64,000 bases of DNA from Nocardia higoensis. Lineage in GTDB: Bacteria; Actinomycetota; Actinomycetes; Mycobacteriales; Mycobacteriaceae. Both the position numbers and the translations under genes were made by a program. The notes beneath the pieces were generated by a model. It saw nothing but the letters and a program-made list of their open reading frames with translations, made no database searches and had not been told where the DNA came from. The stretch is taken from assembly GCF_015477835.1 (NCBI RefSeq), contig NZ_JADLQN010000002.1, positions 558,001 through 622,000 of the forward strand, in the 5' to 3' direction. This document shows positions 35,181 through 43,406 of the stretch, piece by piece. The number at the start of each line of letters is the position of its first letter. Position 1 is the first letter of the stretch.

Positions 35181-36812
35181 GTGACCACGCCTGACGATCG
35201 GACCCCTGACGACGCCACGACTCGGGACGACTGGCGGGATCCGGCCGCTGTCGCGCCGAATCCCGCCGATCCACCGGCAGACCCCGGGGCCCGACCCGAC
35301 GCCCTCCAGACCGCCACCGCCGCCCACGCCGAGTCGGACGCGCCCGCCCGCGCGGACGACTCCCACGCCGAGGAAGATCCCGACATCGGGTTCACCCTGT
35401 CGGAGGACCCGACGCAGCTGGCAGAGCGTGCGAAACACCTGTGCCACCGCATCGCGCGCGGTCTCGCGGCGCAGGGCCCGCAGGGCTGGGCGCGGCTGGA
35501 GGCGATGTTCGCACTCACCACCACGACCGAGATGGCGCAGGTCTTCTTCTCCGACGAGGACAACCGCGCCCGTCGTGTGCAGCCGAGCCACGACGTGCTG
35601 AGCTGGGTCCGTGACCACCGGCACCTGTCCGCCGAACTCGGCGACGGCCCGTGGTGGCGAATGCTGCTCACTCTGCGCAACGACGGCGCGATCGAGGTCG
35701 ATTTCGACTACGGCGACGAACCGTTCCCGGACGATCAGCTGTTCCCGCCGGAGGTCTACGCCGCCGACCTCGAGACCTATCCGCGGGCGACGCTGCCGGT
35801 GTGGCTGGCCGCGTACCTCCGGCACGGCGGCCGTCAATCGCGCCCGGCGCGCTTGGCGGCCGCGCAGGCTCGCGCCGACCGGGCGCAGGGCGTGCGTGCG
35901 GTGCGCAGCGACGATGAATTTCCGGCGCTCCCGGTGCTCTGGGGCCGCTGGGCGGTGATGGCGGCAGCGTTCGTCGCCGCCGGATCGCAGTGGGGCCCGC
36001 GGATTCTGCCCGCGCTGGGCTTCTTCGAGGGCGCACGGCGCAGCGGCGCCACCCTGTACATGTTGCCGGGTGGGCGAGCCGTGCTGTCGGGCGGCGTCTG
36101 GAACGCCCCGGAGCTCGACGCCGCCTACAACCACGGCGCGGACGTACCCCGGGTGTACGCGGGCGCGCCGGAATGGGTGGCCAACCCCGTGCTGAATCCG
36201 CGCGCGGGCAACGGCCTGCTGTCGTTCTGCTACTGGTGGGAAGCGGGCAGCTGGTACCGCGGCGAGTCACCGGGCGCCGAGGCGCTGGCCGAGGCGGTAC
36301 CCGGCATCTGGACCAGCGACACGGTGGCCGAGGTCGTCTGCGGACTGCTCGGCGCAGATCCCTCCGAGCAGCAGCGCACCGCTGTGGCCACTCTCGTCTC
36401 GGCCGCCGAGGTCGGCGTGGTCACCAGGGAAACGCTCGTCGCCGCCTTCGGCGACACCGGTGATTTCGATGTGGACAGCGCCTTCTACCAGCTGACGATG
36501 GCGGGTGTCGCGGTCACCGTGCCCGACCCGATGCCGCAGGAGGACGCCGTCGCGAAGGTACGCCGCTTCGTCGTCGAGCGTGGCATGTACGCGGCGGGCT
36601 ACCCGGTCGACGAACTGCGCGCCGACCGGATCAGCGTCGGCTGGATGGTCTACGCGCCGACCCGCCCCGGCGAGATGGCGGTGGGCCGCGCGATCTTCTA
36701 CATCGCCGACGACGGTGTGCTGGAACAGTCCTCCTCGTCGGTGGCGCCCTCGGTGTTCGTCACCGAATTCGAGCGCCGCTTCCAGCAACGGCACGGGGCG
36801 GTGGGTGCCTGA
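35181..36812 (+). CDS. Putative immunity-like protein downstream of the giant gene
   Basis: 543 residues from the GTG at 35181, with GGAGAGG about seven bases upstream. Residues 1-~75 are acidic and disordered. Residues ~80-220 are a folded domain with GPWWRMLLTLRNDGAIEVDFDYGD, then VYAADLETYPRATLPVWLAAYL, a pattern I associate with YezG/DUF600-like immunity proteins of actinobacterial polymorphic toxins (from memory, not searched). Residues ~250-380 (LPVLWGRW, WEAGSWYRGE) and ~400-530 (a second similar alpha/beta domain, VGWMVYAPTRPGEMAVGRAIFYIADDGVLEQ) complete it. No signal peptide or membrane segment is visible, so it is cytoplasmic, as an immunity protein would be. Position right after a toxin-like gene supports that role. 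Function otherwise unknown. Confidence 0.75.
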   Translation: MTTPDDRTPDDATTRDDWRDPAAVAPNPADPPADPGARPDALQTATAAHAESDAPARADDSHAEEDPDIGFTLSEDPTQLAERAKHLCHRIARGLAAQGPQGWARLEAMFALTTTTEMAQVFFSDEDNRARRVQPSHDVLSWVRDHRHLSAELGDGPWWRMLLTLRNDGAIEVDFDYGDEPFPDDQLFPPEVYAADLETYPRATLPVWLAAYLRHGGRQSRPARLAAAQARADRAQGVRAVRSDDEFPALPVLWGRWAVMAAAFVAAGSQWGPRILPALGFFEGARRSGATLYMLPGGRAVLSGGVWNAPELDAAYNHGADVPRVYAGAPEWVANPVLNPRAGNGLLSFCYWWEAGSWYRGESPGAEALAEAVPGIWTSDTVAEVVCGLLGADPSEQQRTAVATLVSAAEVGVVTRETLVAAFGDTGDFDVDSAFYQLTMAGVAVTVPDPMPQEDAVAKVRRFVVERGMYAAGYPVDELRADRISVGWMVYAPTRPGEMAVGRAIFYIADDGVLEQSSSSVAPSVFVTEFERRFQQRHGAVGA

Positions 36813-37002
36813 CCTCGACAGTCTCCCGATGTTTCACGCAAAGCCCTCTGGCCGAGCACCATTCACGATTCGGCTACTGACCGTTCACGTGATCCGTGGG
36901 ATGATCGGCGGGGAGTGACCTGCCGGTCGCAGGCAAGGATCACCAGGGGCTCGGGAAAACACGTGGCACGATGGCCGCGCCGATCGAGGCAGGAGTTGAC
37001 GG

Positions 37003-38802
37003 ATGGGCCAACCACCCGAGACGGGGCCGTGGAAGGGGATTGCCGACCAGGCGGCGGGCGGGAAGGCACTGCAGGTCGAGCACGGCGTGGCCAAGGAACT
37101 GTCCAACGCCGCCACCGATCTGCTCCTCACCGTCGAGATGATCGACGGTTTCGCGTACCTGGTCGCCGGAAAGGGTGGGTACAACCCCGACATGTTCGGC
37201 GGTCTGCCTTCCGGCGAAGCCCTCGCCAGCAAGTTCTTCAAGGCAGGGGGGTCGCTGGTGAGCACCCTGGGTGATCACAAAGCGATTCTGCGAGAGGTGA
37301 TCAACACCTTCATCACGGCAGACAAGAAGTACAAAGCGAACGAAGAGTCGACCGAGGCCGCGTTCGACCGACTCAAAAGGGAAAACACCGCCAATGATCG
37401 GCGCCACATCGCCGCTGTGCCGCGCAACGGTGCGACGCCGTCCCCGGGTTGGGCCAATTCGGGGACATTACCGCTGATTTCGACGGCCGGGACTCCCGAT
37501 CTGCCGGAGCGACTGAAGTCGCTGGCCGGCGACAAAGAAGGTCGCGACACCTCGCCGGTGAAGCCCGAAGAGGCCACCAGCCTGACGTTGGAACAGTATG
37601 CGGATTTGCGGACCAATGCCGGCGCCAACCACAGCCGGGTCGCGGACCTCGGCGGGCTGTGGAAGTGGATGGCAGACCAACTGAAGACCGATGCGGACAT
37701 CTTCGCCAATCACGTGACCGCCAAGGTCAACGACGGGATGTGGAGTTCCGACGCCGCCCGGACCGCCAACGGCGCGATCCGCGCCTACGCCGGCAATTTC
37801 GGAAAGCTCGCCGAAAGTATGTCGCTGCTCGGCGAGAACCTCGTCCAGTTCTCCGGCAGCATGAAGGGTTTGGCGGCATCTCTGCCGTCCGAGTCGCTGT
37901 ATATCACCACTCGGGAGTACCAGCGGGATTCGATGCTGCCGAGAGCGATCGCAGCCTACAACGCCTGGTACAAGCCCGGCGTGACACAGGCCAGTTCGGC
38001 GGTGCCGCTCCTGCCACCCGCGATCGCCCCGGTGAACGGTGGGCCCCCCACCCGCACGACGCCGGGTGGTGGCGATCCATCGGCAGGCGGGCCCGGTGGC
38101 GGTGCCAAGCCGCCGAACACCAACGGACTGACCAGCGCGCAGCTACCGGCAGCCCAACAGCAGAAGGACCTGCAGCGGGCGATGGACAGGGCGGCGCAGG
38201 AACAGGAAAACCGCCTGAAGGAACTCGCTGCGCAGCAGGCCGCCGCGCAACAAGCGGCCGAGCAGCGGGCGGCCCAGCAAGCCGCCCAACAGGCGGCGCA
38301 ACAGGCTGCTCAGCAAGCTCAGCAAGCGTTGCAGCAGGGACTGCAGGGTGGACAGCAGGCACTGGAGCAGGCACTGCAAGGCGCGCAGCAGAATCTGACC
38401 CCCGCTGGAATGGCCGGTGTGCCCGGCTCGCTGTCCGACCTGCAGAAGGAGCTGCAGAAGAAGGCGGGGGGCGGTGGTGGCGCGGGCAAAGGCGCGGGCG
38501 GTGGTGGCGCGGGCGCCGGACTCGGCGGCGGTGGCGGCACGCTCAAGGACCTGGCCGCGACATCCAAACTGTTCCCCCGTGCTTCGATCGCCGAGACCGG
38601 CATCGTCGCAGGCCGGACCGGACTGGTGGCGGCAGGCCAGGGCACGCCCGGCGCGCCGGGCGCGACGGGTGCGGCGGGCCAGGGCGCCGGACAGGGACAG
38701 AACAAGGAACACAAGCGAGCCGATTACCTGGATTCGGTCGAACATCTGGAGGAAGCGCTCGGCGAGGCGCCCATCGTCGCGAAACCCATTGTGGAGAAAT
38801 GA
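37003..38802 (+). CDS. Long T7SS substrate candidate with YxxxE signal and Gln-rich segment
   Basis: 599 residues from the ATG at 37003; AGGAG at 36991-36995 lies seven bases upstream. It is a paralogue of the protein at 7251: helical residues 1-~120 include LPSGEALA and end with YKANE (Y110-E114), a YxxxE T7SS signal. Residues ~190-310 are a second helical region (WKWMADQLKTDADIFANHVT). Residues ~345-365 are Pro/Gly, ~375-465 an extraordinarily Gln/Ala-rich helical run, and ~485-515 a Gly-rich run; the protein ends VAKPIVEK. The stop overlaps the EspG-like gene (ATGA). The 190-base gap upstream separates it from the immunity-like gene. Function unknown. Confidence 0.82.
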   Translation: MGQPPETGPWKGIADQAAGGKALQVEHGVAKELSNAATDLLLTVEMIDGFAYLVAGKGGYNPDMFGGLPSGEALASKFFKAGGSLVSTLGDHKAILREVINTFITADKKYKANEESTEAAFDRLKRENTANDRRHIAAVPRNGATPSPGWANSGTLPLISTAGTPDLPERLKSLAGDKEGRDTSPVKPEEATSLTLEQYADLRTNAGANHSRVADLGGLWKWMADQLKTDADIFANHVTAKVNDGMWSSDAARTANGAIRAYAGNFGKLAESMSLLGENLVQFSGSMKGLAASLPSESLYITTREYQRDSMLPRAIAAYNAWYKPGVTQASSAVPLLPPAIAPVNGGPPTRTTPGGGDPSAGGPGGGAKPPNTNGLTSAQLPAAQQQKDLQRAMDRAAQEQENRLKELAAQQAAAQQAAEQRAAQQAAQQAAQQAAQQAQQALQQGLQGGQQALEQALQGAQQNLTPAGMAGVPGSLSDLQKELQKKAGGGGGAGKGAGGGGAGAGLGGGGGTLKDLAATSKLFPRASIAETGIVAGRTGLVAAGQGTPGAPGATGAAGQGAGQGQNKEHKRADYLDSVEHLEEALGEAPIVAKPIVEK

Positions 38803-39584
38803 CACCGACCTCGACATTCACCGATCTCGAGTTCTTCGCCCTGTGCCGGGCGCACAAGCAGGAATACGTGCCCCCACCGTTCGTCTTCCGAAGCGCAGTC
38901 GCCACCAGCGAGGAATTCGAGGAGCTGGCGCGGGAGAAACTGGACGGACTGCGCGCGCGCTGGGACCCGCAGTGGAGCACCATGATCGAAGCGCTCGTCC
39001 ACCACGACATCCGGCTGATCATCGATGCCTGGGACGAGGATGACGCCGATCGGCCGGAAGGTATCGTGCGCGTTCTGGCGATCCGCCGGGGTGATCGCGG
39101 GTATGTGGTCTGCCAACAGCCCGGAAAGACGTTCTGGCACAGTGGCGATTTCACCGTCACCGAATGTGCCGCGCTGGAGCTGGCTTCCGCGGCCGTCGAC
39201 ATGATGCCGGAGGTGAAGCCGGGAAGTCGGCGCGAGGTCGTCCTGTCGACCGACGAGGACGACGACGGGTTGGACTATTCGTACGGCAGGTCGGCGGTGC
39301 GTGATTCGTTCGCCGATTCGATGGACGTGAACAGCGAGGAATTCCTGAAGGCGCCGACCGAACGTATCGGCAGCATATCGGTGATCCAAGGGCGTTCCCT
39401 GTTCGGTCCGCGTGGCATCACCGAGCACAGATTGCGCTGGCGAGATCTGGTCGACGACGGGCGCTATGTGATCGACGACCGCACACCGCCGGTCGCGGTA
39501 CCCGCGAGCGCCCGCCGGTTGACGGAGCTGATCAATACCCGGATCGCCGCAGTGGTGCGGGCGATCAAGGACGAGCGGGTGTGA
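38799..39584 (+). CDS. EspG-like ESX secretion chaperone
   Basis: 261 residues. The ATG at 38799 overlaps the substrate stop as ATGA, indicating translational coupling. The opening FTDLEFFALCRAHKQEYVPPPF matches the gene at 9281, as do HSGDFTVTEC, ISVIQGRSLFGPRG and ITEHRLRWRDLVDDGRYVI. It is a member of the EspG family, expected to bind the preceding substrate in the cytoplasm. The two substrate/EspG gene pairs (7251/9281 and 37003/38799) form a distinct sub-family from the PPE-linked EspG at 43403. Confidence 0.85.
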   Translation: MTPTSTFTDLEFFALCRAHKQEYVPPPFVFRSAVATSEEFEELAREKLDGLRARWDPQWSTMIEALVHHDIRLIIDAWDEDDADRPEGIVRVLAIRRGDRGYVVCQQPGKTFWHSGDFTVTECAALELASAAVDMMPEVKPGSRREVVLSTDEDDDGLDYSYGRSAVRDSFADSMDVNSEEFLKAPTERIGSISVIQGRSLFGPRGITEHRLRWRDLVDDGRYVIDDRTPPVAVPASARRLTELINTRIAAVVRAIKDERV

Positions 39585-39594
39585 GAGGGAGGGC

Positions 39595-39936
39595 ATGAGC
39601 GAGCAACAGCAGGACCCGGCCGAGTGGAGCGCGTCCTCGCGTGACGGCGCGATCACCGTGCGCACCACCGACCAGGGTCTGCCGCGCGGCATTTCGATCG
39701 AAGCGGCGGAATTGCGCCGTGATCCGGCAGAATTGGCGGCAGAGGTGCTCAGGTTGTGCAGGCAGGCGGCCAACCGCGCGGGGATGGCACGGCGGGAGCA
39801 ACTCGAGCAGGCGGGAATGCCCGCTGAGATGCTGGCGTTGCTCGGCTTGCCGACCCAGGAAGAGGTGGCTGGTCGAGAGCTGGCCGAGGAGGAAGAATAC
39901 GAGGCCGAGCCGCGCAGCTGGCTGCGCGAGGTGTAA
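39595..39936 (+). CDS. YbaB-like small T7SS-associated protein
   Basis: 113 residues, with GAGGGAGGG immediately upstream of the ATG. The segment WSASSRDGAITVRTTDQG resembles the central strand pair of YbaB/EbfC proteins, followed by a long helix (ELAAEVLRLCRQAANRAGMARREQLEQAG) and an acidic tail. It lacks the N-terminal helix of the larger YbaB-like proteins here, so assignment is tentative. It sits ten bases after the EspG-like gene and 41 bases before a second YbaB-like gene. Confidence 0.7.
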   Translation: MSEQQQDPAEWSASSRDGAITVRTTDQGLPRGISIEAAELRRDPAELAAEVLRLCRQAANRAGMARREQLEQAGMPAEMLALLGLPTQEEVAGRELAEEEEYEAEPRSWLREV

Positions 39937-39977
39937 CGGTCGGGCGCCGTACCATCTCGGCGGGAAGAGGGGATGTC

Positions 39978-40277
39978 GTGTACGAGACGATGGACGAGCT
40001 GGAAGCGAGCGTGCGTAGACGGCTGTATCGGATGCGCGATCTCGTCGACGACATGTCGGGCGTGCGGGCCACCGCGACGTCGGAAGACGGCGCGATCACC
40101 GTCGAGGTGGACGGAAACGGTGCGCTACTGAATCTGTCATTCGGGGAGGGGATTTCGTCGCTTTCGCCTGCCGACTTCGAACAGTGCCTCGTGTCGACGG
40201 CCACCGCGGCCGCGGCCACGGCGTTCGCGCGCCGGGCCGAACTGGTCACCGCATTCAACGAGGAAGTCGCCGGGTAG
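39978..40277 (+). CDS. YbaB/EbfC-like (EspL-type) protein
   Basis: 99 residues from the GTG at 39978, close in size to YbaB and EspL. An N-terminal helix (MDELEASVRRRLYRMRDLVDDM) is followed by GAITVEVDGNGALLNLSF, the typical YbaB strand pair, and a final helix. EspL and its relatives act as cytosolic stabilisers of ESX-1 substrates. The next gene downstream is an EspC-like protein, consistent with an Esp-type co-factor. A purine-rich GGGAAGAGGGG stretch a few bases upstream serves as the ribosome site. Confidence 0.78.
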   Translation: MYETMDELEASVRRRLYRMRDLVDDMSGVRATATSEDGAITVEVDGNGALLNLSFGEGISSLSPADFEQCLVSTATAAAATAFARRAELVTAFNEEVAG

Positions 40278-40357
40278 ACATCTGTCGTTCACGGATCTAC
40301 GTCAGAGTCTCACAGGGACACGGGAGCTCGGAGAACGCCGGACACGCCCGGAAAGGC

Positions 40358-40387
40358 TTTCGAGGGCGGAAGCGTCGCTGGTATGTT
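40358..40387 (+). promoter_or_regulatory. Possible promoter upstream of the EspC-like gene
   Basis: TTTCGA (40358-40363) and TATGTT (40382-40387) are separated by 18 bases, within the 151-base gap before the EspC-like start at 40429. The -10 is plausible and the -35 weak. Low confidence. Confidence 0.3.
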
Positions 40388-40428
40388 CGACTGGGCAGTT
40401 CAATTCCGTTATGGGAACGGGGAATACG

Positions 40429-40749
40429 ATGAGCGAGCTCGTAGCTGAAGCCGATGCCCTCCGCGGATACGCGGCGTCCGCCGCCGCGATGGCCGCCGGG
40501 GTGGCGACCGCGGGCACGGTCGACCAAGCCGCCACGATGGCGGCGGTGACTCCGGTGTTCGGCCTGATCGGGCAGGATTTCCTGTTCGCGTTCGCGCACG
40601 CACAGGCCAATCATCTGTCCGCGGTGATGGAGCTGGCGGCGGTGCACGCCGCGACGGCGCTCACCGCCGATCAGAGTGCGCTCGCCTACGAGGCGTCCGA
40701 GGCGACTTCGAGGGCCGGATTCGATTCGGTCACACGCGATCTAGCATGA
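40429..40749 (+). CDS. EspC-like (DUF2580) T7SS substrate
   Basis: 106 residues from the ATG at 40429, chosen over an in-frame ATG at 40411 because GGGG precedes it by six bases. It is Ala-rich and helical, with the EspC/EspF pattern: helix, a central VTPVFGLIGQDF turn, a long second helix, and YEASE (Y87-E91), a textbook YxxxE T7SS signal. EspC in mycobacteria is co-secreted with EspA and can form filaments. The stop overlaps the next start (ATGA), pairing it with the EspA/EspE-like protein. Confidence 0.75.
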   Translation: MSELVAEADALRGYAASAAAMAAGVATAGTVDQAATMAAVTPVFGLIGQDFLFAFAHAQANHLSAVMELAAVHAATALTADQSALAYEASEATSRAGFDSVTRDLA

Positions 40750-42038
40750 ATGCGCCGATGGATCCCACGGTCCTGGACCTGTTGCGGGGCAGTGCGCTCG
40801 CCCCGCTGATCGACCGGCCCGTGAACGACATCCTGCGGGACATGGGCCTGCCGTCGTTGCCGGATCCGGCCGCGCTTCCGCCGCTGCCCGAACTGCCGCC
40901 GCTGCCGGTGATCGACATCGCCGCTCTGGCGCGCCCGCTCACGGATATGGCGAGTAGTTTCGGCACCGGCGCGCTGGACGCCGCGGCCGGCGCCGGCCCG
41001 AATCCGACGCAGATGCTCACCGGCGTCAACACCGCGCTGCAGACCGCCACCACGTTGGGCACCACGGCGTTGCAGGCCGTCATGGCGGTGTGGCAGGGCA
41101 TGGGCGCCGCGGCCGCCGCCGAGAAGGCGGGGCAGGCGCAACAGGACGGAGCCGAACTCGCCACGCAGAGTACCCAGGAGAAAGTGGTGCTCACCGCCGC
41201 CGCGACATCGGTCGCGGTCGGAGCCGGGCTCATGTCGGCGGTCATCGCGAAGTTCGTGGCGTCGATGGTCGCGGCCGCGCCGCTGCTGGGTTCGCCTGGC
41301 GGACAGCTGTTCATGGTCGCCGCTACCACCGAAGCCGTCACCGAGGCGTTGGCGGTCGTGGCGAAGACGCGGACCGAACTCGGTGCCGAGTCCGCGAGCA
41401 TGACCGCCGCGGGCCAGAAGGTCCCGATCACCAACGCGCCGAAGGGCGTGGACTCGATGCAGCAGGCGATGCAGATGATGCAGATGCTCACGCCGCTGCT
41501 GACGATGGCGGGTCAGAGCGCGCAGAGCCTGACCCAATTGGCGGCGGCGAACACCGGGCTGCTCGCCCCGAAGACCACCGCGGACGCCGCGTCCCCGGAG
41601 GGCGAGAAGCTCGACGAGGCGAAGGCGCTCGGCGGTGCGAGTGGCGCCGGTGGTGGTGTCGGTGGTGGTGGTGTCGGCGGCATCGGACCCGCAGCGACGC
41701 CGTTGAGTCCCTACACCGGGACCAGGTCCGCCGGTCTGCCCCCGGGTGGGACGGCCGGTTTCGGTGCGGAACCAGCCTCGACCGGATCCGCGTCGCCCGC
41801 TCGCTCCTCGATGCCGGTCTCCGGTGGCACTCCCGGCGGCATGATGCCGATGGGTGGGGCCGGAGCCGCGGCCGGCACACGGGGTGCCGGGGACGGCGGC
41901 GACGTACCGGGATTCCTGGTGAACGCCCAGCACGGCGACGAGGTCGTCGGCGACCTGGAAGGGGTCTCGCTACCGGTGGTCGGCGCGGCCGAGCAGACGT
42001 CGGCGGAGGCGCCGCCCGACATAGATCTCACGCTCTGA
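40746..42038 (+). CDS. EspA/EspE-like T7SS substrate
   Basis: 430 residues, start overlapping the EspC-like stop. Residues 1-~60 are a Pro/Leu-rich head (LPPLPELPPLP). Residues ~75-270 are strongly helical, with Met/Gln-rich MQQAMQMMQMLTPLLTMAGQ and Ala-rich amphipathic or membrane-like stretches (VVLTAAATSVAVGAGLMSAVIAKFVASMVAAAPLL). The C-terminal 150 residues are Gly/Pro/Ser-rich and disordered, ending DIDLTL. Size, helical core, Gly-rich tail and pairing with an EspC-like gene recall EspA-EspC and EspE-EspF, although sequence similarity was not measured. It could instead be an unrelated helical substrate. Confidence 0.65.
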   Translation: MNAPMDPTVLDLLRGSALAPLIDRPVNDILRDMGLPSLPDPAALPPLPELPPLPVIDIAALARPLTDMASSFGTGALDAAAGAGPNPTQMLTGVNTALQTATTLGTTALQAVMAVWQGMGAAAAAEKAGQAQQDGAELATQSTQEKVVLTAAATSVAVGAGLMSAVIAKFVASMVAAAPLLGSPGGQLFMVAATTEAVTEALAVVAKTRTELGAESASMTAAGQKVPITNAPKGVDSMQQAMQMMQMLTPLLTMAGQSAQSLTQLAAANTGLLAPKTTADAASPEGEKLDEAKALGGASGAGGGVGGGGVGGIGPAATPLSPYTGTRSAGLPPGGTAGFGAEPASTGSASPARSSMPVSGGTPGGMMPMGGAGAAAGTRGAGDGGDVPGFLVNAQHGDEVVGDLEGVSLPVVGAAEQTSAEAPPDIDLTL

Positions 42039-42052
42039 TCAGGAGGTTCGGC

Positions 42053-42385
42053 ATGGTGAGCGGTGGAGTGGATTTCGCGGGAGTGCAGTTCGACCCGGTG
42101 GCCGCCCGTGCGGCGGCGAGCAGGCTCGACGGCCTGGCCGATCGCCTCGAACACCGGCTGCGGGACGACGAGCCCGCCCTGGTCGTCGAGCCCGCTGGTC
42201 TGGATGCGGTGTCGCAGCGTGCCGCGCAGACGATGAACGAGGTCGCGGCGAAGTACGCGGACAACGCCGCCGCCGGTGTTCTCGAACTACGCAGGCTGGC
42301 CGCGGTGCTGCGCGGCCAGGTCGAGGGGTTCGGCCGCGTCGAAGGCGACAACGCGGCGGGCTTCGGCGGCGCCGGTCTCGGCTGA
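42053..42385 (+). CDS. PE-like small T7SS protein
   Basis: 110 residues from the ATG at 42053, with AGGAGG at 42041-42046. Two long helices span ~15-40 and ~52-95, joined by a VVEPAGLDAVSQRAAQTM segment, in the size and layout of PE domains. It is followed directly by a PPE protein and then EspG, the canonical order for a PE-PPE heterodimer. No PGRS extension. PE versus WXG100 cannot be settled without structure comparison, but the PPE context favours PE. Confidence 0.72.
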   Translation: MVSGGVDFAGVQFDPVAARAAASRLDGLADRLEHRLRDDEPALVVEPAGLDAVSQRAAQTMNEVAAKYADNAAAGVLELRRLAAVLRGQVEGFGRVEGDNAAGFGGAGLG

Positions 42386-42416
42386 GTTCCGCGCGGAGGA
42401 GGTACGGAGCACAATC

Positions 42417-43406
42417 ATGATCGAACCACCGCAGCCCGGATTCACCGGCGTCGTCTGGGAGGCTGTCGAGCCGGAGCGGATGGCGCGCGAACTCACCACC
42501 GGACCCGGCGTGGTTCCGCTGGCAGAGGCAGGCGCCGCGTGGGGCAGGCTTGCCGAGAGCTTCGGCACCGCGGTGGTCGAGTACGAGCAGATCGTGGCGA
42601 GCCTGCGCGGGGCGTGGCAATCCACCACCAGCCGGGATGTTCTGGACCGGGTGAGCAGGCTGCGGGACTGGTTGATGGAGGCCGCGAGCGCGGCCGCCGA
42701 TCATGCCGTCAAAGCGCAGACGCAGGCGGCGGCGTACGAGGTCGCGCGGCTGGCGATGCCCGACGGCGGCGAGCTGGCCGCGCTGGCGGAGGCCAAGCGG
42801 CTGCTCGAAGCGATGACCGCAGGGCTCGGCGCGCCGATTCAGGCGGTGGCGGCGCGTACGGACGCCGACTCCGATGTCGCCAAGGCGGCGGCCTCCCGGG
42901 TGATGCGCGCCTACGAGGCGGCGACCGAACCGCTCGCGATGCCCTGGGAACAGCGAGAACCGCCCGCGCTCGTCTCGGCGGCCGCGCTCGAGGCCGAACA
43001 ATCCGGGCAGGCGGCGGCCACCGCCGTCGCCGGTGCGACAGCGCCCGGCACCGTGGGGATGATTCGCCCCGCCGGGTTCGGACTCGGCGCGATCCCGCGG
43101 GCGAAGACCGCGTACCAGACGCCGGTTCCTGTCCAAGCGCCGGTGGCCGAGGCGGTCACACAGGCCACCCCCGCCACCCAGCCGGTGCCCGCCGGCGGCG
43201 GTTCCTCGGTGCCGCTGCTGCCGGGTGCGGTGGGCGCCGCCGGGAGCGCGCAGGAGCAGGAGTACGAGGCGCAGACGGGGGCGGCACCCGTCGGCGACGC
43301 GCTCGGGGCCGACCTCGGCATCGTCGCCGCGCCCGCGGTCCTCGGAGCTCCTGAATCCATGGCAACACCGTCCGATCGAGGCGCGGCGGCAGGCGGTGGC
43401 GCATGA
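42417..43406 (+). CDS. PPE family T7SS protein
   Basis: 329 residues from the ATG at 42417. The N-terminal ~170 residues follow the PPE pattern: PPQPGFTGVVWEAVEPERMA, then GPGVVPLAEAGAAWGRLAESF, then YEQIVASLRGAWQSTTS, where W corresponds to the W-x-G-like turn. It has the long helical bundle of PPE domains, although the strict Pro-Pro-Glu triplet at residue 8 is absent. The C-terminal half is Ala/Pro/Gly-rich. PPE proteins pair with PE and bind EspG through the helical tip. The gene overlaps espG by four bases. Confidence 0.85.
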   Translation: MIEPPQPGFTGVVWEAVEPERMARELTTGPGVVPLAEAGAAWGRLAESFGTAVVEYEQIVASLRGAWQSTTSRDVLDRVSRLRDWLMEAASAAADHAVKAQTQAAAYEVARLAMPDGGELAALAEAKRLLEAMTAGLGAPIQAVAARTDADSDVAKAAASRVMRAYEAATEPLAMPWEQREPPALVSAAALEAEQSGQAAATAVAGATAPGTVGMIRPAGFGLGAIPRAKTAYQTPVPVQAPVAEAVTQATPATQPVPAGGGSSVPLLPGAVGAAGSAQEQEYEAQTGAAPVGDALGADLGIVAAPAVLGAPESMATPSDRGAAAGGGA

